Shown here one piece after another: positions 38,101 through 48,528 of a DNA stretch of 64,000 bases (within the stretch, counting starts at the first letter, position 1; each line of letters starts with the position of its first letter). The DNA comes from Aulostomus chinensis (Eukaryota > Chordata > Actinopteri > Syngnathiformes > Aulostomidae): the NCBI GenBank assembly GCA_037954235.1, contig JBBMOA010000005.1, forward strand, positions 1,877,501 through 1,941,500. The letters are read 5' to 3'. Made by a program: the position numbers and the translations under genes. Below the pieces are notes generated by a model that saw nothing but the letters and a program-made list of their open reading frames with translations, ran no database searches and had not been told where the DNA came from.

Positions 38101-39840
38101 AAAGGTAGCAGGATCCATTCATGTTTTCATGGTGTCACTGTCAAGTGCAGTTTCACATTAGAGAGGTAGCAGGATCATTCATGTGTTCATGCTTTCACTG
38201 TCAAGTGCAGCTTCACATGAGAGGTAGCAGGATCATTCATTTTTTCATGCTTTCACTGTCAAGTGCAGCTTCACATGAGAGGCAGCAGGATCATTTATGT
38301 GTTCATGCTGTCACTTTCAGGTGGAGCTTCACATGAGAGGTAGCAGGATCCATTCATGTGTTCATGCTGTCAGTGTAAAATGCAGCTTCACATGAGAAAG
38401 GTAGCAGGATCCATTCATGTGTTCACGCTGTCACTGTCAAGTGCAGCTTCACATGAGAAAGGTAGCAGGATCCATTCATGTGTTCACGCTGTCACTGTCA
38501 AGTGCAGCTTCACATGTGAGAGTTAGCAGGATCCATTCATGTGGTCATGCTGTCACTGTCAAGTGCAGCTTCACATTAGAGAGGTAGCAGGATTCATTCA
38601 TGTGTTCATGCTGTCACTGTCAGGTGGAGCTTCACATGAGAGGTAGCAGGATCAATTCATGTGTTCATGCTGTCACTGTAAAGTGCAGCTTCACACATGA
38701 GAGGTAGCTGGATCATTCATGTGTTCATGCTGTCACTGTCAAGTGCAGCTTCACATGAGACAGGTAGCAGGATCATTCATGTGTTCGTGCTGTCACTGTC
38801 AAGTGCAGCTGAACATGAGAGGTAGCAGGATCATTCATGTGTTCATGCTGTCACTTTCAGGTGCAGCTTCACATGTGAGAGGTAGCAGGATCAATTCATG
38901 TGTTCATGCTGTCACTTTCAGGTGGAGCTTCACATGAGAGGTAGCAGGATCCATTCATGTGTTCATGCTGTCAGTGTAAAATGCAGCTTCACATGAGAAA
39001 GGTAGCAGGATCCATTCATGTTTTCACGCTGTCACTGTCAAGTGCAGCTTCACATGAGAAAGGTAGCAGGATCCATTCATGTGTTCACGCTGTCACTGTC
39101 AAGTGCAGCTTCACATGAGAGAGGTAGCAGGATCATTCATGTGTTCATGCTGTCACCGTCAGGTGGAGCTTCACATGAGAGGCAGCAGGATCATTCATGT
39201 GTTCATGCTTTCACTATCAAGTGCAGCTTCACATGAGAGGTAGCAGGATCCATTCATGTGTTCATGCTGTCACTGTCAAGTGCAGCGTCATATGTGAGAG
39301 GTAGCAGGATCCATTCATGTGTTCACGCTGTTTCTGTCAAGTGCAGCTTCACATGTGAGAGGTAGCAGGATCCATTCATGTGGTCATGCTGTCACTGTCA
39401 AGTGCAGCTTCACATTAGAGAGGTAGCAGGATTCATTCATGTGTTCATGCTGTCACTGTCAAGTGCAGCGTCATGTGAGAGGTAGCAGGATCCATTCATG
39501 TGTTCACGCTGTCACTGTCAAGTGCAGCTTCACATGTGAGAGGTCGCAGGATCCATTCATGTGGTCATGCTGTCACTGTCAAGTGCAGCTTCACATTAGA
39601 GAGGTTGCAGGATTCATTCATGTGTTCATGCTGTCACTGTCAGGTGGAGCTTCACATGAGAGGTAGCAGGATCAATTCATGTGTTCATGCTTTCACTGTA
39701 AAGTGCAGCTTCACACGTGAGAGGTAGCTGGATCATTCATGTGTTCATGCTGTCACTGTCAAGTGCAGCTTCACGTGAGAGAGGTAGCAGAATCATTCAT
39801 GTGTTCATGCTGTCACTGTCAAGTGCAGGTTCACATGAGC
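32150..39840 (+). repeat. ~58 bp satellite, about 130 copies
   Basis: Unit of 57-60 bp built from catgctgtcactgtcaagtg, cagcttcacatgagaggtag and caggatcattcatgtgtt. Length varies mainly by a TG insertion (catgtgagag/catgagag) and by gat(c)cattc. Series of the same variants recur in order, starting near 32480, 34029 and 35161, and 33480-34040 resembles 35800-36360, which shows block duplication. Short ORFs over it are artefacts. No gene is visible inside. Confidence 0.95.
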
Positions 39841-40019
39841 TTAGAAGTTTCTGAAGGGAGACTGGTGGTCATGAGAGAACTGAATGGATGGAGGGGGGGT
39901 AGAAGAACAGGGTGGCAGTAGGGGACACAGGAGTGGATCAGGAGTTTAATGATAGACGTGATGGTAGAATATTGTAGTCGATCTGTTTCGGATAGGAAGA
40001 CTGGAAGTTCCTGTGTGGT

Positions 40020-40095
40020 CTGCACTCCGGAACAAAAGGTGGCGGTAATGCGCCAATAAGCTGAATGCCAACCGAAGAAGAATAATAGGAAGAAA
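40020..40095 (+). repeat. Dispersed fish repeat tail
   Basis: The phrase ggtggcggtaatgcgccaat followed by aagctgaatgccaaccgaag and AAGAA repeats is a common dispersed motif upstream of fish genes and at LINE ends. Family assignment is uncertain. Confidence 0.45.
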
Positions 40096-40196
40096 CCGGG
40101 ACGTTTTCAAACAACAAGGAAGGAAGGAGAAGTCCGTGAACCCCCGGCCTCGGTCTTTGTCTCCTGAAGGCTGAGTGGCGCCGGTAGAACCTCAAC

Positions 40197-43034
40197 ATGT
40201 GCGCCGCGCAGCTGCTGCGGGTGTCGGTCCAGGAGCGGATCCTCGCCGCCGCTGAAGACTTCCTGCTGCAGCTGGGAGAAGGAGACTCAGCGGCTGGAGT
40301 CCCGGTGCTGAGAGCGCTGCTCACCGAGCGGCTGACGGCGGCCGCGGAGCAGATCGTGGCTCTGCTGGAGGAAACCGTGGCGGAGTACGAGCGGGAGAAC
40401 CGCCGGCAGAGGTTGCTGCTCGATGCCGTGCTGAAGCCCCGAGTCAGGCTGGACAGAGCAGGTGAGTCCCCGCAGGGACCTGCTGGGCCCCTCATTCAGC
40501 CCAGGAAGTGGAGCTGCAGCAGGGCCGGTTCTAGACAGGCATTTATGAGGAGGCACACTGTGGCGACGGAGGTGGGAAAGGGTATGGTGGTGGTGATTGT
40601 GTTGGGGGGGGGGGGGGTTATGTGGTTCTCTGGATAACTGATTTTGTCATGTAATTTTTCAGACCTTTACCCTAAGACCGGTCCAACCTGGTCCCACTCG
40701 TCCCACCTGAAGGCTCAGCTTCTGCTGGTGTAACTCTTGGGGTCACTGAGGCCCACAAACCCCTGAAAAATTCAAAAAAGAAACTACAAAAACTTAAAAC
40801 CCATTTCTCATCAGATGCCAACAACAAAATCTTGACATCTGCCTTCATTGGATGGCCTGTATCAAATACATTCAAACCAACAAGAACACTTGTCACTGTT
40901 GCCAATAGCAACAAAACTAAAAAGGGTCGGCCAGGTTATGAAAGAGATCAATAATCAAATCAATAAAATAGAACATCTATCCAGATCTTGACAACCAACA
41001 ACAGAAATGATCTTAACTGGACGGTCCAATTCTGGGATAGATTTACCAAATAAAGTCAGAATCAAAAAAGAGCTCTCAATGTAGCTGATATTCACCAAAC
41101 TGAAGGGTTGGCGTTGTGTTCAACCTCTTGCTTGTCTTCTTGTCCTGTTCTCAGCTTGTTGTTTGCACCTGAACAGCTCCACTCTCCTTTCTCACCAGTC
41201 CACTCCTCAACAACAGCCTCCTGTTAACAAACCTCCATATCCAAGTCATTTGTTCTGGACTTCTCATGGCCCAAGTTGACCAAAGTCCTCTTTCTTTGAT
41301 GGAACGTGATGCGATGGTAGGGGGTTCAGATCTGTGACAAAGCAGAGAAGGAACTCTCCCAAGATGCTGAAGATGCATCAATGACAGGGCACGGAGGGAA
41401 AGAGAGGAGAGGAGGTGAACCTGTCCTCTCAGTGCTGCCTTTTCCAGTGGATTCTTCAGCTTCTGGAGTAAATCTGGTCCACATTCAGTTTGTGGCTCAT
41501 CTGTTACTTTCTGAAGGGAGAGAGAGAGAGAAAGAGAAACGTCATTCTGAGTGCAACCCAACGCAGCAAAAAGCTGTGCTGGAACCTGACGGGCTACGTC
41601 CTGGCCTGGGCCTGTTAGGGTCCAAGCAGTGATTGATGTTGATGGAGGCAGTGGGGTTGGGAGGGTGTTTGTGTGTGTGTGTGTGTGTCTGTCTGTCTGT
41701 CTGTCTGTCTGTACTTGGCTCTTTTCCCAGATGTCTCCTGTTTTTGCTGGGTGGGCTGACATGTGTAGTACAGGTCTCAGTGATCCAGCACTCACTTGTG
41801 GTTCTAGTGACTTCACTCTCATTCTCCAGCAGGATCACATTGCAGAAATTAACAATCCGACAAGTGGATGTGATCATGAACGGACAAAAACATAGACAAC
41901 GACACAACGTTGATCCAAGCATCTGAAGCCAGCGTTTCTATTCCCAGTTTGCTGACTGGTGGTCAGTAGCAGGACGTCTCTTTTCATTGGGTTGATTTCT
42001 GTTTCAGTCTGTTGCTCCGCTGTTTCAGAGTCAAATGAAGAGATTTCTGATGTTGCTGTTTGTGTCCTGCAGATGTGGAGCAGCTGCTGGTGATTAAAGA
42101 AGAGGTTCCCCCTGAGCTGCAGGACCCAGAGCCCCCCCACATTAAAGAGGAGTGGGAGGAGCTCTGGACCAGTTAGGAGGGAGCGCAGCTTCAAGGGCAG
42201 CAGGAGGCTGATATCACCACGTTCCCCTTCACTCTGGTCCCTGTGAAGAGTGAAGGGGACGAAGAGAAACCTCAGTTCCCACAGCTTCATCAGAGTCTAG
42301 CTGAGGAGATCTTGAAAGAAGAGTCTCTGAGCAGCAGCCCAGTTCATCATCTGAAAACAGAAGCTGATGGAGAAGAGAGTGGAGGACCAGAACCAGAACC
42401 CGCCAGCAAGGTAGATCCAGATCCACTTGTACAACCCCAGACTGAAGACCAGATGTCAGACTCTTCTGAAGCTGAGACTCAAGTCAGTGAGGATGAGCAT
42501 CCTTGTAGGTGCTCAAAATGCAGTCAAGGTTTTAGTAACAGAAGGCGTTTGGATAAACACATGAGAACGCACACTGGGGAGAAACCATTCTCATGCTCAG
42601 ATTGTGGCAGAAGATTTTCAGAGGAGAAACATCTGAACAGACACATTAGAACGCACACTGGAGAGGAACCATTCCCCTGCTCAGTTTGTGGCAAAATGTT
42701 CTCAGTTAAGAGACATCTGAAAAGACACATGAGAACACATACCGGAGAGAAACCATTCCCCTGCTCATTTTGTGGCACAAGATTGTCAGAAAAGACATAT
42801 CCGAAAAACCACACGAGAACACACACTGGGGAGAAACCATTCCCCTGCTCAGTTTGTGGAAAAAGATGGTCAGACAGGGGAAATATGAAAAAACACATGA
42901 GAACACACTGGGGAGAAACCATTCCCCTGCTCAGTTTTTTTAGTTGCACTAAACGATTCTTGGTAAAGAGACAACTGAAAAGACACATAAAAAGGCACAC
43001 TTGGGAGAAACCATTTGTCCAAACATGGCATTGA
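40197..43034 (+). pseudogene. C2H2 zinc-finger gene, two exons, broken by a stop codon
   Basis: Exon 1 (40197-40461) encodes 88 residues with the fish ZNF leader (LTERLTAAAEQIVALLEETV, RRQRLLLDAVLKPRVRLDRA) and ends in phase 1 at gtgagt. Exon 2 (from 42073) continues in frame as DVEQLLVIKEEVPPELQ, but a TAG at 42174-42176 lies where relatives have Gln (LWTSQEGEQL). After it the frame is open again to 43034, with five intact C2H2 fingers (CRCSKC to 42556, then about 42588, 42672, 42756 and 42840) and a damaged sixth: a 2 bp loss near 42905 and a compensating change near 42940 remove its first cysteines. Fingers would bind DNA in the nucleus. Probably a recent pseudogene, or a gene reading from an internal start. 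Confidence 0.8.
40462..42072 (+). other. Intron of the zinc-finger gene
   Basis: Contains a G run (40605-40617), a GA-rich run near 41520 and a (TG)n(TCTG)n microsatellite at 41667-41712. No other coding block recognised. Confidence 0.6.
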
Positions 43035-43378
43035 AGCCATGAAAAAGAGGGGGAAACACAGGTTGAAAGCCAAATAATTAATGTATTTGACTAAAAAAAC
43101 ACAGCGATAAATCAAAAATGGGCCCAGGTGCTTCCAACTAGGAGGAATGAACAGCTCCCCATCCTCCAGATACCTGCTGCAACACAAGAAACATCATGAA
43201 AGACAAGAGATTCCGCGTGACCTTTCAGTTAAACGTGTTGGGAGCTAATTTGCAGTATGCACCAAAACCTGGTTACATTTGGATGTTGCAAAAATACATC
43301 CCTGCAATTCTTCAAAACAATTAATAATACAAGAACACACATTAGGTTGTTTTGCACTGGACTGGTCCTTTAAGAGAT

Positions 43379-43680
43379 TCACAGGATTTTGAACACCACT
43401 CTGGATTTTTCAGGAGGCCAGTGCAGCGAAGCTAAGACTTGGGGGTCTTGCTTCTTTGTTCCTGTCAATATGCATGCACCTGCATTGTGGAGCAGCTGCA
43501 GAGTCTTCAACCACTTGTTAGTACAGCCTGATAATAAAGAGTTACAATAGAGCAGTGACATCACTAGATAATGGGTCTCTAAGGGTTTGGGGCCAAGCAC
43601 AGGAACTTCTGTGTTATCAGGGTTGAACAGTGAAAAGTTATAAGTCATCCAGGCCTTCGTGTCTGGAATGCATGCTTGTA
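43379..43680 (-). mobile_element. LINE fragment (3' RT part), left half of interrupted copy
   Basis: Minus strand: LQLLHNAGACILTGTKK, then VLASLHWPPEKSRVVFKIL, the usual region after the reverse transcriptase in fish CR1/L2-like LINEs. The copy continues beyond the hAT insertion at 44439-44660. Confidence 0.75.
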
Positions 43681-44438
43681 GTTTAGACCAGTGTTTCCCA
43701 ACCAGGGGTACGCGAGCACATTGCAGGGGGTACGTGAAAAAATTAAGTATTTATTTCCACGATAATAAAAAATATTCTTAGTCATTTCATAAGTCCGTCA
43801 ATAAAATGGTACGTGTGCGACTTGTTTCCCTGGGGAGACAATAACCTGTGGCACAGCCATACCAAAATCACACAGCGGGAACCTGTTTACCTGCAGGCAA
43901 ACATGGATAAATGGCTGAAACGTCCAGTTGCTGTGGATCCAGGAGGGGGAAAAGAGCCGCCGACAAACGCAAGAAAGATTCCAAACTTGAACCAAGGCAG
44001 TACAGTGAAAACTATATTTGATATGGATTCACTTGGACGTCTGCGGACCCACCGCAGCCTCAGTGCTACTTTTGCGGTGAAGTCCTGGCAAATAACTCCA
44101 TGAATAATAACAATATCATGATAATATATTAGTATTAATAATGCAGTATTAATAATACAAACATTTACTATAATATTGTTTCTTATATTTATAATTTTTA
44201 TTTCCTTGAAGGCAACATAATTTTATGTTTAATTTGAGTTAAATAAGAAGATAATGCCTGAATATTAAATGTTCAATTTAAGAAGATGAAATAAAATGAC
44301 TTGCGTTGAATATTCAGTTGTGTTATGTTCTACTTTTGGAGAATCATGAACACGTATGAGTGAAGGGGTGCTCATGGTGTGACAAAAAGGCTCAAGGGGT
44401 ACACAAGACAAAAAAGGTTGGGAACCACTGGTTTAGAC
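43681..44438 (+). mobile_element. hAT-type element with 8 bp target duplication and ZBED/FAM200-like fragment
   Basis: The element is 43689-44430. Ends are imperfect inverted repeats: cagtgtttcccaacc on the left and ggttgggaaccactg on the right. Both sides carry the identical 8 bp target duplication gtttagac (43681-43688 and 44431-44438), the hAT signature. Inside, at 43915-44100, a decayed frame resembles the N-terminus of ZBED/FAM200-like hAT transposases (QYSENYI, stop, YGFTWT, then CYFCGEVLANNSM, a BED/zinc-type start). The catalytic RNase-H part is gone, so it is non-autonomous. It splits a LINE copy. Confidence 0.9.
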
Positions 44439-44665
44439 AACTGCTGGCCTTCATCCAGCTTTATTGATAAATGTGACTGAGTACCATCTGTATGGAGTGT
44501 TTCCCAACAATGGGACCTAAAGGAAGCATATAGAAAGTGAAGAGTATCGGCCCCAGCACTGAACCTTGAGGAACACCGTGTTTAACTTTGGTTTCTATAG
44601 AAGATTTATCATTAACGTCTGCAAACTGAAGTCAACCTGATGAATACGAGTTAAACCAGTTTAAT
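44439..44665 (-). mobile_element. LINE fragment, right half of interrupted copy
   Basis: Minus strand reads GVPQGSVLGPILFTFYMLPLG around 44573-44510 with one base change creating decay. It lines up directly with the left half at 43379-43680 when the hAT element is removed. Confidence 0.7.
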
Positions 44666-44681
44666 GTTGTTTGCTTAATGC

Positions 44682-46345
44682 CAGTGATGGGTGGATGAGG
44701 CGTCATGAAGCGTGTCGACACAATGACACACTGTGTTGATACTGTGTCACTGAATACTGACACCTGCTGGACTTTAAACTTCCCTGCAGGCTTGACAGAC
44801 TGAACTGACACTGATTTGATGACCTGGTGTACACAATAATGTCATTCAAGTCTTTGCATTCATATTGGATCATTCCATGTCTTTAAACAATGTGAAGATG
44901 TATCTTAATGTGAAAATCTAAGTGAAAATGGTGGTAATGAGGACGCTTGTGGACTTTTACAAATTTTTATTTCAAAAAATAAGTTTTTCTAACGTTTTCA
45001 AATCAAGTCTGTTGCGTTTCTTGCAAGCGATTTCTCCTGCCGTGGAGAACACACGCTCACATGGCCCTGATGATGCCGGCGTGCACAGGAAGTCTTTGGC
45101 CAGCAGGAAGAGGCTGGGACAGGCAGTCTGCTGGCTCTTCCAGTGTACCAGAGGATCTTGTGTCCGTCCAATATCTGCTAGTATAGCTGTACTCGCTGAA
45201 GCTGCACTTCTTCCAAGTCTCCCCACTTCATCATCCAAGTGCTGCCACAGGTCATCTAAAAGAAAGAAAAAACAAAATTGGCTTTTTAGTACAATTTCCA
45301 AAAACAAGCACAGAATGACGAGCAACATGGCCGATGGGGTTGAGATAGCTGTGGTGAAGGTCCGGGCTGGGCCTCGTTGGTGCGCCCGATGACACGCGCG
45401 CACTCATACCGCAGTCTGGTTACAGCCTCGTCCACCTGGAGGAACCCAAGTGATTTGAATCTGGGGTCCAGAAGTGTTGCTAGGGGCAACACACTCATAG
45501 ACTCCAGACTGGAAGCAGTGGCTGGGACTCCACGCTTCAGGTGCTCATGTAGGTGTGTGGCTGCCTGTGTGTGCAAGGGTGAAGCGTGACGCTCTCGTGC
45601 AAGATAGAGCACGTTCATCATCAGGATGACCTTTGACCCTGACACTCACCTCTCTTCAGACAGCTCCTCTGTAGCTTGATGGAAAGGAGCAAGCACTACA
45701 AGTGCTTCTCCTATGGTGGTGAACTCCTCAGCTGTCAGTGGAGTCAAATCTGTCTTTAGAGAGGCCAGAGGTTCCCACACTGGTTCCCTCTCATCATGCA
45801 GCCCTGACAGCTGTGTGTGCTGTTCCAGCGTGTTGGCACCTCACTGACGAGTTTCAGGGTTGGCCCTCCCATCTGTTGCTGCACCTGAGCCAGCGTCTCC
45901 TTGGCTGTAGTGCTTGATCTCAAGTGTGTGACAGTGTTCCTGGCTTTGTGTCTGATGATGGAAGTGTGGGTCTGATCACAGGATTTTCTGACTCCTAGAT
46001 TCAGACGATGTGCAGTGCAGACTGAGTGGTGAATTTGGAGCTGTCTAGTGGATGCTGTCATGTCTGGTGCTGCGTCGGTCACTAGACACTTCACTTTGTT
46101 GGTGATGGCCCAGTCCTCCATCATGCCTCTTTGGACTGGGGCCAAACTGTCAGCAGGGTGACTTGGTGGAAAGTCTTGCACTCCCAACACATTCATTCTC
46201 ACGAACGCAGTGACAGGTCAGAGCCAAGGGAGCCTCCATGTCCACAGATGTCCACATGGCAGCTGGACTTCCTTTTTCACTCCTTCCCGTTCCTCCTGGT
46301 ACTTTTTGGCCACCGTTTGTTTGATGGTCTGAAAATGACACCCAG
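44682..46345 (-). mobile_element. hAT transposase relic (ZBED1/4-like)
   Basis: Minus-strand blocks in order: MEAPLALTCHCVRENE (46341-46150), LVTDAAPDMTASTRQLQ and VCTAHRLNLGVRKSCDQT (46202-45756), VLPLATLLDPRFKSLGF (45645-45286), and CPSLFLLAKDFLCTPASSG followed by PCERVFSTAGEIACKKRNRL (45403-44972). These are the RNase-H-like fold pieces and the C-terminal dimerisation domain (SxxCERxFSTAG) of hAT transposases. Frames are broken between blocks and at the start. A possible end, cagtgatggg, is at 44682; the other end was not found. Confidence 0.8.
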
Positions 46346-46431
46346 AGTAAATCAATACATTGAAATTCAAGATGAAATAAACTGGAGATATCAACTACTG
46401 CTTTAGATCATCTCCACACAAACCTTTCTGG

Positions 46432-46776
46432 TTGGCAAACATGAGGCTCAAGGACCTGAACCAGTTCCCTGAACCCTTCACTCTCAACAGTGCTGAGGGG
46501 CTGGCAGTCCTTCAGGATGAAATTCAGCAGAGCCTCATCCAGCATCTGCTTCCTGGAAGCTGGATGGTTAAACATGAAGTGGAGAATAAATCAATAATAG
46601 TTACTGATTCCGAATTAATGATCCACAAAGCAACTGTGAGAAAGTCAGAGGATGGCTGCATGCCTGAGTTTCTCCCAGGGAACTTCATTGGCCTCAGGAA
46701 GGAAGGAGGAACAAATGCCACATTTCTCCTGCAAACAAATAACGTGAACAGTGAACTAAGAGCTACCTTGAAATGA
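46432..46776 (+). CDS. Unidentified 114-codon ORF
   Basis: Starts at ATG 46432 (a longer frame is open upstream) and reads DLNQFPEPFTLNSAEGLAVL, then DEIQQSLIQHLLPGSW and MVKHEVENKSIIVTDSE. Codon use looks plausible for protein, with no low-complexity bias, but I recognise no domain, signal peptide or membrane segment. It lies between the hAT relic and the CpG-rich akt2 promoter region on the akt2 strand. It could be a transposon leftover or a small orphan gene. Confidence 0.3.
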   Translation: MANMRLKDLNQFPEPFTLNSAEGLAVLQDEIQQSLIQHLLPGSWMVKHEVENKSIIVTDSELMIHKATVRKSEDGCMPEFLPGNFIGLRKEGGTNATFLLQTNNVNSELRATLK

Positions 46777-46984
46777 ACTGGAATTGGAATGGAACAAGAC
46801 AAGTCGAAAATCTGAGAGGAACTGGGTGAAACAAGGAGATGGAATAAACACCCTGTTGTCCGACAGGACATCAAAATGGTCCCACAGGGCAGAGAGCTGG
46901 CGTCCCCCTGGAGCTGCTCCACGATCCTCAGAGACGTCCACGAGGAAGAACTACATCGTTTCAGCAGTTGCGTCCTGTTGACGG

Positions 46985-47335
46985 ATGCGCTTCCCTATGA
47001 GCACAGTTGGGTTGAGTCGACGCAGTTCACGCATCGGTCACGTGATTGTTGGAAAGCTGTAGGCGCACCGACGCGGAGATCGCTCTGTGAGTTCGGCGCG
47101 CACTCGGTGTTGCGTGACCCATCACCACAGGGCGGCCTGGTCTCGATGTGGCCTGTCCAAACTCCTGAGACAGAGCATCGTGGGATAAAGTCCTTGGTAA
47201 GTGCGTTGTCTTCTGTCTGTTTCGGGTTCATATCGGCGGTGGAGGTTCGTCGAGGGGCTTCAAGTTCCGGACATATCGACGGTACTCGTTCTTTGCCGAC
47301 GTCACCTCGGCACTAGCATGGCTAAAGTTCCCTCA
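46985..47335 (+). promoter_or_regulatory. CpG-rich promoter-like region upstream of the akt2-type gene
   Basis: CpG density rises sharply compared with the flanks. The palindrome TCACGTGA at 47038-47045 (E-box/CLEAR type, USF or MiT/TFE-like) lies inside. It is 1.2-1.5 kb upstream of the akt2 start codon exon on the same strand, so it is the best candidate promoter for the PH/GLUT locus. Inferred from composition only. Confidence 0.4.
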
Positions 47336-47689
47336 GTAACAAGGCACTGGAGCAGGAATGTGGGGTCCCGGTGACTGACAGTCAACAACCTTGGCGCTCT
47401 CCTCCATGTTCGAGCGTTGGCGCTTCGCGAAGGTTCAGCAGTAAATACCTGAATGACATGTGGCAACCTCACTGATGTCCGAGCCGTAAATACTGCAGTA
47501 TATGAAGGTACATGTACTGCAGTGAGCTTGAACGAGCTTCGTCCTCGAGCCTCAGGAGTGTGACGAAAAATGTGCTCATTGTTTAAAAAAAGAGAGAGAG
47601 AAGAACCGGTTGGCGGGTAACCAGATACATGTGGGATAAGTTCTGGTCCTGAGAAGGGACGGAAGCGTGGAGGCCAGCTGGTTGTTGTC

Positions 47690-47777
47690 AGGAGGAGAGA
47701 ACGTTCAGCTGGAGAAATGAACGCTAAACTAGACCCTGATCAACGGCAGAAAGCCAGCATTTACCACACTTTCATTG
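47690..47777 (+). other. Possible 5' leader exon with short upstream ORF
   Basis: ATG at 47717 opens MNAKLDPDQRQKASIYHTFI and ends in a good donor (cattg|gtgagc) at 47777/47778. It is not homologous to AKT. Joined to the acceptor at 48435 (ctgttcagcag) it would stop within a few codons, so it would act as an upstream ORF in the leader of the akt2-type transcript. A plausible but unproven exon. Confidence 0.3.
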
Positions 47778-48528
47778 GTGAGCACGCGACTGGATGGTTC
47801 CTGTTGTCATGGACAACGTAAGAACAACTCCTGGGTGCCACCTGCACTCTCCGTCATTGATAGTGGCGTTGAGTCAAGGTGAACTGATGCAGAGGAGCGT
47901 TCACATGGTTTAACCTGTGATGCTGAATCACTGTGGTGTGTAAAATGACCACAATCGCTACTGCGTTAACATGTTCTTACCATTTTATGAGTCTTTGCTT
48001 GATGAAATGATAGTAAACAATTACTTTTGGCTCCTTGTCTGTTCTGGTGCCAACGCACAGACTCATGGAGAAGAGCAGAACTCCCCTGTGAACAGAGGAG
48101 TTCTGCTCCGTCCACACCAGCACAGGAGTTAGAGGCTCCAGTTCCTGCTACTCAGAGCAGGACTCCAACTCATAGTCGACCAGCTCTCCTATCAACCACT
48201 GTGGCCCTGATCTGTGCAATGATTGAAGCTCAGAACGTCAGACTCAAGGCTGTACGTGGTGAGGATGACAGTGTTGGATGGCGTTCGCCTCATTTTACAG
48301 GTGCACTGTGTGTACAGCATGTCATGTACCGTCATGAAATGGTTGGAACTGTTGGTTGCTGTGTAGCGTGGCTCCTGGCTGGAACCAAGTTTGACTTTGG
48401 CCTGTCTTCATGCGCGTGTCTGCTCTGTTCAGCAGGTGCTCTTCACATCTGATCACTGTGACTTGGTCGATCCAGAGAGAAAGCAACCGTCCCTCCCACC
48501 CTCCTGCTCCTGACCCTCCTTCCTCACC

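Noticed and set aside
32150..39840. CRISPR-like array of short regular repeats
   Set aside because: Units are contiguous with no unique spacers, and the context is eukaryotic; it is a satellite.
44882..45403. Plus-strand ORF over the hAT relic (156 codons from 44922)
   Set aside because: The minus strand carries the recognisable hAT dimerisation domain; the plus ORF is its shadow.
47038..47045. Strong claim of MiT/TFE or USF control
   Set aside because: A single 8 bp palindrome is not enough; kept only as part of a promoter-like region.
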